From Puniceicoccaceae bacterium 5H (GTDB taxonomy: Bacteria; Verrucomicrobiota; Verrucomicrobiia; Opitutales; Oceanipulchritudinaceae), in contig WOUP01000024.1 of NCBI GenBank assembly GCA_009772895.1, positions 1 to 47,269 of the forward strand: DNA of 47,269 bases, written 5' to 3'. A program made the translations under genes and the position numbers. The notes beneath the pieces are model-generated. The model saw only the letters and a list, made by a program, of their open reading frames with translations. It made no database searches and was not told the DNA's origin. This document shows positions 1 through 7,226 of the stretch, piece after piece. Numbering within the stretch: the stretch's first letter is position 1; every line of letters begins with the position of its first letter.

Positions 1-26
1 TCTGGAGACGTCGCCCTGCCTATTTC

Positions 27-310
27 CCCGGCATCCTGGAGGGATGCCAGCCTATAGCCGGTGGTTGAGCGCGCGCAGCGAGCGACACCACCGGTTGCCC
101 GTTCCCCCACGGGAGCACCTTGAAGAGGTGCCAGCAACGGGCGCCCTCACCGCACCCGTGGCACGCCCTTCGGGGTGCATTCGCGCGAGAAGGGGGACGT
201 TCCGGTGGTGTCGGGGCGCCCTACGGTCTCCCCCTCAACCACCGGCTACAAGCTACGACCCCTTCGGGGTCCGCGCGAGGGGACGTTGTCAAGGCAGGGC
301 GCAGCGTCCG
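27..310. repeat. Hairpin-rich dispersed repeat, copy A
   Basis: This stretch is nearly identical to 491-770 and contains a fixed series of short inverted repeats: GGCATCC/GGATGCC (30-36 with 42-48), CCGGTGGT/ACCACCGG (58-65 with 87-94), GCACCT/AGGTGC (115-120 with 126-131) and a GACCCC-ttc-GGGGTC hairpin around 257-271. The open frames that cross it (starting MPAYSRWLSARSERHHR) repeat in both copies and have no protein character, so I treat them as spurious. The serial hairpins suggest a REP/BIME-like or structured-RNA-like dispersed element. Strand and function are unknown. Confidence 0.8.
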
Positions 311-490
311 CGCCAGCCGCCGCCTGGAGCTCGCCCACTGCCATCCAAAAGAGGTCTCGTTGAGCTCCGACAACGTCAGAAAAGCGGCGGGATGCGCTGC
401 ACTCCAAAACGCACTAGCCGGTCCGCTCATGCCTCCTTCTCATCTTGACGTTTTTTGGGGTTCACCAACGGCGGTCTGTAAACGGCGTTT

Positions 491-770
491 CCCGGCATCC
501 AGGAGGGATGCCAGCCTATAGCCGGTGGTTGAGCGCGCGCAGCGAGCGACACCACCGGTTGCTCGTTCCCCCACGGGAGCACCTTGAAGAGGTGCCAGCC
601 ACAGGCGCCCTCACCCCTCCCGTGGCATCCCTTCAGGATGCAAACGCGAGAAGGGGGACGTTCCGGTGGTGTCGGGGCGCCCTGCGGTCTCCCCCCAACC
701 ACCGGCTACAAGCTACGACCCCTTCGGGGTCCGCGCGAGGGGACGTTGTCAAGGCAGGGCGCAGCGTCCG
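491..770. repeat. Hairpin-rich dispersed repeat, copy B
   Basis: Second direct copy, offset from copy A by 464 bp at the left and 460 bp at the right, because of a few small indels in the middle. Differences fall partly in hairpin arms in a compensated way: the second-half hairpin reads GCATCC-cttca-GGATGC here, while copy A has another short hairpin sequence at the same place. The copies are separated by ~180 bp of unrelated sequence (311-490) in which I see no gene. Confidence 0.8.
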
Positions 771-858
771 CACCAGCCATCGAACCGCCAACGGAGCCGC
801 GTAGACGCGCCACGCAACTGATGGCTGAGCCCTCCCCGGGTCGGTGGCGGGCGGACAC
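771..858. other. Intergenic, no gene seen
   Basis: Short stretch between repeat copy B and the terminator of the leftward operon. I see no coding sequence, RNA gene or clear regulatory element in it. Confidence 0.5.
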
Positions 859-892
859 AAAAAGGCCCTCCGCACGCGGGGGCGCGGAGGGC
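859..892 (-). terminator. Rho-independent terminator of the DUF2249 operon
   Basis: A 9-bp GC stem (GCCCTCCGC at 865-873 with GCGGAGGGC at 884-892) is followed on the minus strand by a run of five T residues (A-run at 859-863 on the plus strand). It lies 24 bp past the stop of the last gene of the operon. Confidence 0.85.
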
Positions 893-915
893 GGGTGTTT
901 CGTTTCCCCTCAAAA

Positions 916-1227
916 CTATTGCAGCATCGTAAGGTCGCTGATGCGGTCAGGCGTCCAACGGATGTCGTCCAACACGCGCACGAGGGCCGTCTGCACACCC
1001 GGCAAGCCGGCTACGACGGAGCGCGTGCCTTCTTCCAGCGTGTCCTTGAGCGGGCAGCCGGGCGAGGTGACGATCAGGTCGACTTCGACGGTGCCGGCGC
1101 ACGGAAGGCGAATTTCTTCGATCAGGCCCAGATCCACGATGTTGAGTCCCACTTCGGGGTCTTCGATCGTGCGCAGGGCTTCGACGACCGTGGCGACGGT
1201 CGGGGATTCGGCGATGGTATCGTTCAT
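916..1227 (-). CDS. DUF59/MIP18-family metal-sulfur cluster assembly factor
   Basis: A 103-residue protein with the compact DUF59 (MIP18/PaaD/SufT-like) fold: an N-terminal helix, then the family hallmark region IEDPEVGLNIVDLGLI (residues 21-36), a central beta strand and TSPGCPL (54-60) with the conserved cysteine. Members of this family help deliver or repair Fe-S clusters in the cytoplasm. The ATG overlaps the stop of the preceding membrane-protein gene as ATGA, so translation is probably coupled and this is the last gene of a three-gene operon that starts at 2965. Its place next to NO-handling genes fits a role in repairing nitrosylated Fe-S enzymes, but that is inference from context. 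A strong terminator follows at 859-892. Confidence 0.85.
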   Translation of the reverse strand: MNDTIAESPTVATVVEALRTIEDPEVGLNIVDLGLIEEIRLPCAGTVEVDLIVTSPGCPLKDTLEEGTRSVVAGLPGVQTALVRVLDDIRWTPDRISDLTMLQ

Positions 1228-2504
1228 GATGCGACGGGGGTAAAGGAACGCAGGCGCCGCCAGAGCTGGCAGCAGTTGAGGGCGCGGGTGGCGAACAGGC
1301 CGGCGGTGGCCACCATTGCCGCGACGAGGCCGGCCGGTTGCGGGGCAAACAGCGCGAAGCCCCACGTCCCGACGACGGCCACGACCCAGCCAAATTCGAC
1401 CCAGAGCAGGCGCTCGGACCACAGTTGCTGCACGGTCGGCAGCTTTTGGCGACCGATGAGCGGCGCGCAGGCGACTTGCCAGACGAGGAACGGGATCACG
1501 CGGGCGGAGACGGCGAAGGCGATCGGGATCAGTGCCAGCGGCAGCGCGGCGGCCAGGGCGAGCCATTCGGCGTGGAGGGTCAACGTCTCGGGTGTCCAGA
1601 CCTGCAGCAACCAGAGCACGGCGCAGGCGGTGAGCCCGAGTGTGCCGAGGCTGTAGCTCCAGAACGAGCCGCCCAACGGTCGCAGGCGGGAAAGGAGTTG
1701 GCAGGCAGTCGCCACGAGGTGCGGCAAGATCGCCAGCCCGAGCAGCGTATCGCCCGCGGTCACCAGGCGCGGCAGTTCGCCCAGCAGCCCCACCGTATCG
1801 AGCAACAGGCCGAGGTTGAGGCACAGCAGCGCCAGCCCCGCCGCGGTCTTGCCCGTGCGGCGCGAGACCAGAAACATCGGCACGAGACGGTGGGACAGGC
1901 CCAGCAATACTTGCAGGAAAAAGCCGCCAAAGGCCACCCGCAGGTGCAGACCGCGCACCTGCTCCAACCCGACGGGAAGCGAGGCCCAGCCCGCGCGAAA
2001 ACTGGCCATCCACAGCCCCAGCGCAACCGCTGCCAGCAGCCACCACAGCCCGGCGTAAAGCCCCACGGATTCGGGCTCCCAGGAGCGGCGACGCTCGAGC
2101 GCCGAGAGTGCCAGCAGCGCAAACAGCAGCAAGCCCGCCGTCACGAGACTGCCGCCGATCACGAGCAGGTGGTCGCGCGCCAGCCAGAAGCCGGCGACCA
2201 TCAGGGCGGTGCCCGCCAGGTGGAGGGCGGCGTGGACCATGGCGATCACGCCGCCCCCCTGGATCCGGCGTTCACTGATCACCGGGCAAAGCTGATGCGC
2301 CGCCCCGAGATACACCGAAAGCAAGCCGCCCAGCAGCAAGGCGTGCACCCCGGCCAGAAACGCCGGGTGCGCGGGCGCAAAGCTGCCCGTGGCCTGCCAG
2401 GACTGGCCAAACGCCACCAGACCGACCGCCGTAAAGAGCGTCGCAAGGACGAAAAAGGCGAAGGTGCCGCCGACGGAAAGCAGATTGGGGCGCGCGGTCT
2501 TCAT
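1224..2504 (-). CDS. Polytopic heme-copper-oxidase-subunit-I-like / NnrS-like membrane protein
   Basis: About 426 residues, dominated by roughly twelve hydrophobic segments. Histidines sit in or beside membrane segments: AAHQLCPV near residue 60, MVHAALHLAG near 85, GLHLRVAFGG near 190 and GLSHRLVPMF near 210. This pattern resembles the shortened heme-copper-oxidase-I-like and NnrS-like proteins that accompany NO and N2O reductase genes in many denitrifiers; those are linked to NO tolerance. I cannot tell from sequence whether heme is bound. The ATG at 2502-2504 overlaps the stop of the DUF2249 gene (ATGA), and its own stop overlaps the DUF59 start, so the three genes form a tightly coupled operon. 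A longer upstream frame exists but would run through the DUF2249 gene and is rejected. Confidence 0.7.
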   Translation of the reverse strand: MKTARPNLLSVGGTFAFFVLATLFTAVGLVAFGQSWQATGSFAPAHPAFLAGVHALLLGGLLSVYLGAAHQLCPVISERRIQGGGVIAMVHAALHLAGTALMVAGFWLARDHLLVIGGSLVTAGLLLFALLALSALERRRSWEPESVGLYAGLWWLLAAVALGLWMASFRAGWASLPVGLEQVRGLHLRVAFGGFFLQVLLGLSHRLVPMFLVSRRTGKTAAGLALLCLNLGLLLDTVGLLGELPRLVTAGDTLLGLAILPHLVATACQLLSRLRPLGGSFWSYSLGTLGLTACAVLWLLQVWTPETLTLHAEWLALAAALPLALIPIAFAVSARVIPFLVWQVACAPLIGRQKLPTVQQLWSERLLWVEFGWVVAVVGTWGFALFAPQPAGLVAAMVATAGLFATRALNCCQLWRRLRSFTPVAS

Positions 2505-2965
2505 TCCGCCTCCTTGAGCAGGTAGATGTGGTAGCTGCTGTCCGGTTGGGGTTCTTCCTCCCAAGGGATGCCCCGGGCCGCGAGCTGGGCCAGCAACGGG
2601 CCGGGCCGATGCGGCACGTGCACGACCATACTGCCGCCCACGGGCAGGCCCGCATAGGTCTCCAGCGTGCGCTGCATGGGCTCGGGCGGCGGCAGGCGGC
2701 GCAAGTCGAGGAACAACGGCACGTTCACCGCCGGCGTATCCAGCTTTTCCACCGTGATGCAAAAACCGCCCGCCTCCGGCACGACCGTGTAGTCCGCGCC
2801 CCACACGCGCAGCTGCTCGTAGAGCGGCACGGGCTCGAACGGCACATGCAGGACGATTGTCTCGCCGGGCTGCATCGCCGTCACGCGCTCATGCACCACC
2901 GGCAGCGGGCTTTGCCCCTGCTGGAGCATCGCCCCCAGATCCAGTTCCGATTCCAGTTGGTTCAT
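2501..2965 (-). CDS. Tandem DUF2249 domain protein
   Basis: A 154-residue soluble protein made of two DUF2249 units (about residues 22-76 and 83-150). Both show the family pattern of a short helix, a GETIVLHVP or GGSMVVHVP strand, then a PxPLxxQL segment. DUF2249 proteins are small and uncharacterised; they occur with hemerythrin, NnrS and nitrite or NO reductase genes and are thought to act in NO or Fe-S metabolism. First gene of a three-gene operon. The FNR/Dnr box at 3000-3013 is placed so that transcription should start at the A of this ATG, giving a leaderless mRNA. No Shine-Dalgarno sequence is visible, which agrees. Confidence 0.85.
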   Translation of the reverse strand: MNQLESELDLGAMLQQGQSPLPVVHERVTAMQPGETIVLHVPFEPVPLYEQLRVWGADYTVVPEAGGFCITVEKLDTPAVNVPLFLDLRRLPPPEPMQRTLETYAGLPVGGSMVVHVPHRPGPLLAQLAARGIPWEEEPQPDSSYHIYLLKEAE

Positions 2966-3013
2966 GGGGCCACTTTAGCGAAAGCGAGCCGCCTGTGCCT
3001 TGACGCCGGTCAA
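2963..3013 (-). promoter_or_regulatory. Class II FNR/Dnr-type promoter of the DUF2249 operon
   Basis: Reading the minus strand: a perfect palindrome TTGAC-CGGC-GTCAA (3013 to 3000), 22 nt, the -10-like hexamer TAAAGT (2977 to 2972), 6 nt, then ATG (2965). A box centre of 3006.5 puts +1 at 2965 if the regulator acts at -41.5, as FNR does at class II promoters. The box lies in the gap shared with the divergent Crp/Fnr gene and could also affect that gene. Confidence 0.75.
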
Positions 3014-3034
3014 GCCCGCCGCGAAACTCCGCAC

Positions 3035-3748
3035 ATGGCGACCAACGCGAGTTCGATCCGGGCCACGGTCTTGCAGGCCACCCTGAAGCAGTGCCCCCTC
3101 TTCAGCGCGCTCGACGACAGCGCGCTGGCGGAAGTCGCCGCGACCTGCAGCCTGCGCGGGCTCGAAAAGGGCGAATTCCTCTTCCATGAGGGCGATCCCG
3201 CCGAAGGCTTTTTCGTGGTCCAGACCGGCGCTATCAACGTGCACCGCATCTCGCCCGACGGCCGCGAACAGGTCATTCGGGTGTTCCGCCCCTACTCGTC
3301 CTTCGCCGAGATCGCGCTGTCCGCCGCCGAGCACTACCCCGTGCACGCCATGGCGATCCAGGCCTCGCAGGTCCTCCTGGTGCAACGCCGCCCCTTGCGG
3401 GAGCTGATCCAGCGCAACCCCGACATCGCCTTCCACATCATCTCGTCGATGAGCAACCACTTCCGGCACCTCGTGCAGATGCTCGAAGACCAGAAGTTCA
3501 AGGACATCGAGAGCCGCCTCTCCCACTGGCTGCTGCGCCATCTGGACGATCCGGCCACGGACGCTCCCGGCGAAGTGCGCCTCGACACCTCCAAGAAGCT
3601 GCTCGCCAACCGTCTGGGCGTCGCCAGCGAAACCCTCTCGCGGGCCTTCGCGCGCTTCCGCGAGGCCGGCTGGATCGAAGTCGACGGCCCGCGCATCCAG
3701 GTCCTGCAGCCGGGTGCCTTGCGCGCCATCCTCGAAGCCGCCGAATAG
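3035..3748 (+). CDS. Crp/Fnr-family regulator, probably Dnr/NnrR-like
   Basis: A 237-residue regulator with an N-terminal cyclic-nucleotide-binding-type beta barrel (about residues 18-130), a long dimerisation helix (about 130-160) and a C-terminal winged helix-turn-helix. The recognition helix ASETLSRAF carries the E-x-x-S-R arrangement that contacts TTGA half-sites in FNR-type proteins, and a perfect TTGAC-N4-GTCAA box sits 21 bp upstream. The FNR four-cysteine Fe-S motif is missing (only two scattered cysteines near the N terminus), which favours a heme/NO-sensing Dnr or NnrR-type sensor over an oxygen-sensing FNR. It most likely activates the nos and DUF2249 operons. ATG at 3035 chosen because the longer upstream frame would run through the divergent operon. 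Confidence 0.85.
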   Translation: MATNASSIRATVLQATLKQCPLFSALDDSALAEVAATCSLRGLEKGEFLFHEGDPAEGFFVVQTGAINVHRISPDGREQVIRVFRPYSSFAEIALSAAEHYPVHAMAIQASQVLLVQRRPLRELIQRNPDIAFHIISSMSNHFRHLVQMLEDQKFKDIESRLSHWLLRHLDDPATDAPGEVRLDTSKKLLANRLGVASETLSRAFARFREAGWIEVDGPRIQVLQPGALRAILEAAE

Positions 3749-3756
3749 CGGCGACA

Positions 3757-3790
3757 AAAAACGCCGGGGGATCAGCCCGGCGCGCTTTTT
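3757..3790. terminator. Bidirectional terminator between the regulator and nosY
   Basis: The stem CGCCGGG (3762-3768) with CCCGGCG (3776-3782) is flanked by A6 on the left and T5 on the right, so it can end both the rightward regulator transcript and the leftward nos operon. Confidence 0.8.
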
Positions 3791-3814
3791 GGAAATAGGT
3801 GGGTTATGCCCCGT

Positions 3815-4600
3815 CTACTCCGCGCCGTGGGCGCGGTAACGCAGCCCCCAACCGGCACGCAGCAGCGGCAGGGACGCGAACGGCAGGGAGATGGCCGCGA
3901 GCCACACCAGCGGGTGCGCCATCCACCACAGGGCCAGGCCGTTGCTCGTCTGCGGGTTCATCGGCACCGCGTTGAGGCCGAAAAAGACGAAGATGCGGAA
4001 CGACTCGAGCGGATTGCTCATCAGGGTAGCCAGGGTCGCGACCGGCGTGGCGCTCGGAGCCAGCCATTGGTGCGCCGCAAAGGCCAGCGCGCCAGAGCCG
4101 AACAACAACAGGCACCACCAGCCGAGCGCGCCGAAGTAGGCCCGCACCTCCGTGCCCGCGCAAAAGCCGCGCCACACGCCCAGACAGGCGCAGACCAGCA
4201 CCACCAGCGCGCCGCCGACGGCCAGCAACAGAAAATCGCCCGCGTTGCCGCCAAAGGCCGACGGCAGCACCAGCAGCAGGAGCAGGCCCAGCAGGTAGGC
4301 GGTCGAGACCGTGGCCTTGGCCGCCACCCGTGCCTGCGACGCTCCCGGCAGGAGGGCCATCAGCGGTGCCTCGCCCAGGTCTTGCCGCACCAGCATCACC
4401 GTGCCGAGCAGTGCGAGCAGCGGCAGCAGGTAGTAGACGATTTGAAACAGCAGCCAGACACGGCTTTGCGGGTCACCCGTCGCGGCGACGGCAATGCCGC
4501 CGGCCAAGGCGGCCGCCCAACCGACCTGCAGCGCGCGGTGGCGCGTCAGCGCGTAGGCTTCCCGCTGCAAAAGCGGCCAGAATATATGAGCATCAGCCAT
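3815..4600 (-). CDS. nosY: NosY-type ABC transporter permease
   Basis: A 261-residue integral membrane protein with about six hydrophobic segments and no signal peptide. Together with NosF it forms the ABC transporter that works with periplasmic NosD to mature the copper-sulfur centre (CuZ) of N2O reductase. The name rests mainly on position: it follows nosZ, nosB, nosD and nosF directly and overlaps the end of nosF by 8 bp, the standard nosDFY order. The length fits NosY (usually 270-280). Last gene of the operon; a bidirectional terminator follows. Confidence 0.85.
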   Translation of the reverse strand: MADAHIFWPLLQREAYALTRHRALQVGWAAALAGGIAVAATGDPQSRVWLLFQIVYYLLPLLALLGTVMLVRQDLGEAPLMALLPGASQARVAAKATVSTAYLLGLLLLLVLPSAFGGNAGDFLLLAVGGALVVLVCACLGVWRGFCAGTEVRAYFGALGWWCLLLFGSGALAFAAHQWLAPSATPVATLATLMSNPLESFRIFVFFGLNAVPMNPQTSNGLALWWMAHPLVWLAAISLPFASLPLLRAGWGLRYRAHGAE

Positions 4601-5246
4601 CGTGGGCCTCCTTCAGTTCAAAAGGGTTCTCGGTCTCCGCCTCGCCGACCTTGCCATCGGCGCAGTTCAGCAAGCGGTCCATGGAGTCGCCCCATTCGGG
4701 CAAAAGGTGGGTCGTCACCAGCGCGATAGCGCCCTCACGGGTCATCTGGCGCAGCCAGCTCCGCAACTGTATCCGCCAGTGGGGGTCGAGGCTCAGCCCC
4801 GGCTCATCGAGCAAGAGCAGCTGCACGGGGCGCAGGGAAAGGGCCGCCAGCCCCAGGCGTTGCCGCAAACCGCCGGAAAGCTCGCGGGTGCGCTTGTCGG
4901 CATGGGCTTCAAGGCCCCAGCGCACGAGCGCGGCCTGCACGGCTTCGGGCGATTGACGCCACACGTCGGCGTAAAACCGGAGCACCCGGCGCACGCTGAG
5001 CAGCGGATGAAAGCGCAGGTCTTGCGGCAGATAGCCAACCTGTTCTGCGCGGAGGCGTTGGCCGTCGAGCAGGATACGCCCGCCGGTGGGGCGCTCGAGC
5101 TGGGCCAGCAAGCGCAACAGGGTCGACTTGCCGGCCCCGTTGGGCCCTACCAGCACGTTGAGCGAGCCGGGGGCCAGGGAGAGCTCGACCGCGTCCAGCA
5201 CGGCGTGGCGGCCATAGCGTTTGCTCAATTGGGATACCTCAAGCAT
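4593..5246 (-). CDS. nosF: NosF-type ABC transporter ATPase
   Basis: A 217-residue ATP-binding subunit. Walker A GPNGAGKST is at residues 34-42, the ABC signature LSGGLRQR at about 123-130 and Walker B LLLLDE at about 143-148. A switch-region histidine follows in VTTHLLPE. It powers NosY in the maturation of N2O reductase. The protein is shorter than most NosF (about 300 residues), lacking the usual C-terminal extension. ATG at 5246, 14 nt after the nosD stop, was chosen because the fold starts there; the longer frame upstream is out-of-frame nosD sequence. It overlaps nosY by 8 bp. Confidence 0.9.
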   Translation of the reverse strand: MLEVSQLSKRYGRHAVLDAVELSLAPGSLNVLVGPNGAGKSTLLRLLAQLERPTGGRILLDGQRLRAEQVGYLPQDLRFHPLLSVRRVLRFYADVWRQSPEAVQAALVRWGLEAHADKRTRELSGGLRQRLGLAALSLRPVQLLLLDEPGLSLDPHWRIQLRSWLRQMTREGAIALVTTHLLPEWGDSMDRLLNCADGKVGEAETENPFELKEAHDG

Positions 5247-5260
5247 CGGAAAAAAGGCGT

Positions 5261-6535
5261 TCAGGGGTTGGTTTGCACGGGGTGCGGGTCTTCGATCACC
5301 GGCAGGCCGGAGACCCGGCAGCGGCTGGCGACAAAGCGCAGCAGATCGGTGAAGGCGGAGCCGGAGACGAGACCGACGAGGGCGTGCTCGCGGCGCTTGG
5401 GGCCGAGGATGTCGCTCTCGTAGTGTGGCCAGTCCCCCACCCCGTCGCCGTCGAGATCGGGCGAACCGGCGGTGCCCCACACGTTGCCGACGCCGTCGAC
5501 GGACCACTGGTTGAGGCGCTCGCCCTGATCCAGCTCCACCGGATGCAGGTTGCGCTCGAAGCGGTTGGCCGTCAGCCGGTTGTCGGCCGAGGTGGCGGAA
5601 AAGCGCACGCCCACGTAGTTGCGGGCCACGTCGTTGCCCTCCAGCAAGTTGCGCTGGCTGTTCTCGAGGTAGAGACCGATCGTGTTGCCCGTCACCGCGT
5701 TGCGGGTAAAGCTCGAATCGTCGACCGACTGCAGCAACAGGCCATAGGCGCGTTGGCCGCGGTTGTTGAAAAAGCGGTTGCGGTCGGCGCGGATGCCCTC
5801 GGAATACATGATGGCAGCGCCCGCCGCGTTTTGCGTGAAGTCGTTCTCTTCAAAGGTGTTGCCGTCGCTATACATGTAGTGCAGCCCGTAGCGCACGCGT
5901 TCGACGGTATTGCGGTAGACCCAGGTGTGGTGGGTGAAGGAAAAGTAGATGCCGTCGCGGGTATTGCGGATGGTGTTGCCGCGGATCTGGTGGCCCTCAC
6001 TGTTCCAGAGGTGGATGCCGTTGCCGCGGCGGGCGGTGTCGAGCGCGACGGTGCAAAGCTCGGTCGGGCGGCTGCTCCAGCCCTGCTGCAGGACGTCGGC
6101 GTGCGCGGGCGGCAGGTAGATGAGGCCGTCGATCACGTTCTCTTCCAGCCGCGCGTAGGAGGCGCCTTTGACGTAGATGCCGTGCAGCACACGCTGGATG
6201 CGGTTGTCGCGGACGGTTGCCCGATCGCCCTCGATGAAGACGCCCGCCTCGTCGTCACTGAGGCTGAGGCCGGAGTGCTCGATGCGAAAGCCTTCGATCG
6301 TCACCCCCGTGCCCACGATGTGGATCACGCTGCTCTGGCCGTCGCCCTCGATCAGAGGCCAGTCATGGCCCCGCAGGGTCAGCGCCTGGCGGATGACAAG
6401 CGGGCCGGCGTAGGTGCCCGGCGCCACCTCGATCACATCGCCCGGTGCGGCAGCATCGATGCGCTCCTGCAAGGTCGCCGCCGTCAGCGGCAGCGCGGTC
6501 GCCAGCAGGGCGAGGCAAAGAAAAAGGCGTTTCAT
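5261..6535 (-). CDS. nosD: NosD, periplasmic copper-site maturation protein
   Basis: About 424 residues: a Sec signal peptide (charged MKR, hydrophobic core, cleavage after about residue 20) and then a right-handed parallel beta-helix made of CASH/NosD repeats, seen as recurring short units such as GIYVKGA, GIYFSFTHH, GLHYMYSDGN and GLYLENSQRN. NosD works in the periplasm with NosF and NosY to assemble the CuZ centre of NosZ. The start ATG overlaps the stop of the nosB-like gene by one base (TGATG), so translation is probably coupled. Confidence 0.93.
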   Translation of the reverse strand: MKRLFLCLALLATALPLTAATLQERIDAAAPGDVIEVAPGTYAGPLVIRQALTLRGHDWPLIEGDGQSSVIHIVGTGVTIEGFRIEHSGLSLSDDEAGVFIEGDRATVRDNRIQRVLHGIYVKGASYARLEENVIDGLIYLPPAHADVLQQGWSSRPTELCTVALDTARRGNGIHLWNSEGHQIRGNTIRNTRDGIYFSFTHHTWVYRNTVERVRYGLHYMYSDGNTFEENDFTQNAAGAAIMYSEGIRADRNRFFNNRGQRAYGLLLQSVDDSSFTRNAVTGNTIGLYLENSQRNLLEGNDVARNYVGVRFSATSADNRLTANRFERNLHPVELDQGERLNQWSVDGVGNVWGTAGSPDLDGDGVGDWPHYESDILGPKRREHALVGLVSGSAFTDLLRFVASRCRVSGLPVIEDPHPVQTNP

Positions 6536-7152
6536 CAGGCGGCCTCCCGACGTGAGCACCAGATCGCAAGCACGAGGCAGGCGAAGAACGCGAACAGGAA
6601 AAGCGAGCCGATCATGGGCAGGCTGGTCTGCACAAAGTTGGCAATCTGCTGCGTGCCCAGGATGGTGGGCGTAAAGGGCTCGATCGTGACGGGTGCCTTC
6701 GGATCGAGGTCGTGCCCGTATTGGTGCATGCGGTAGGCAAAGCTGCCCATCGAGAAAAGCCCGAAGTAGACGAACAGCGCCATCAGGTCCACGACCTGGC
6801 TCATCTTGCCGTGCACGGCGGCGCGGAAAGAGAGCATGGCGAACAGCCCGAAGGCAAAGGGGATCCACTTCATCTCGATGAAGTCGGCCGCATGGATCGC
6901 CTTCATCCCGATGTAGTGGTTGAGGTTGTTGATCTCGACCAGGTCCTGGCCGCCGTTGCCGCCCACCAGTTTCCAGGCGTAAACGGTCAACTGCAGGCCT
7001 TCCTGGTATTGCGGCGCCACGAGGTGGATCTTCCACAAGGGCAGCACGGTGGCCCCTACCAGCGCGGCGACCGCGAGGATCAGCCACAGGCGGGAGACGC
7101 CGTTGAGGGGCTTTTCGAGGAAGCGGAATTCGGCGCGGAGGAAGGAAGTCAT
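6535..7152 (-). CDS. NosB-like integral membrane protein of clade II nos clusters
   Basis: A 205-residue protein with about five hydrophobic segments and a conserved-looking soluble part between them (NHYIGMKAIH). Its place between nosZ and nosD matches the gene called nosB in clade II (Sec-type) N2O reducers, a membrane protein of unknown function thought to take part in electron transfer or NosZ maturation. It has no recognised cofactor motif. It starts 74 nt after nosZ and overlaps nosD by one base. The call depends on position and membrane topology rather than on a diagnostic motif. Confidence 0.7.
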   Translation of the reverse strand: MTSFLRAEFRFLEKPLNGVSRLWLILAVAALVGATVLPLWKIHLVAPQYQEGLQLTVYAWKLVGGNGGQDLVEINNLNHYIGMKAIHAADFIEMKWIPFAFGLFAMLSFRAAVHGKMSQVVDLMALFVYFGLFSMGSFAYRMHQYGHDLDPKAPVTIEPFTPTILGTQQIANFVQTSLPMIGSLFLFAFFACLVLAIWCSRREAA

Positions 7153-7226
7153 GGCAAAAAGAGGGTTGGGGGAAGCGCCGGGCGCGCGGGGTTTGGACCC
7201 ACTGGCCGGCTTGAGCTATAGGGGCG

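Noticed and set aside
44-1243. Several small plus-strand frames across the left-end repeats
   Set aside because: They begin identically in both repeat copies and follow hairpin arms; no codon-like conservation or protein motif.
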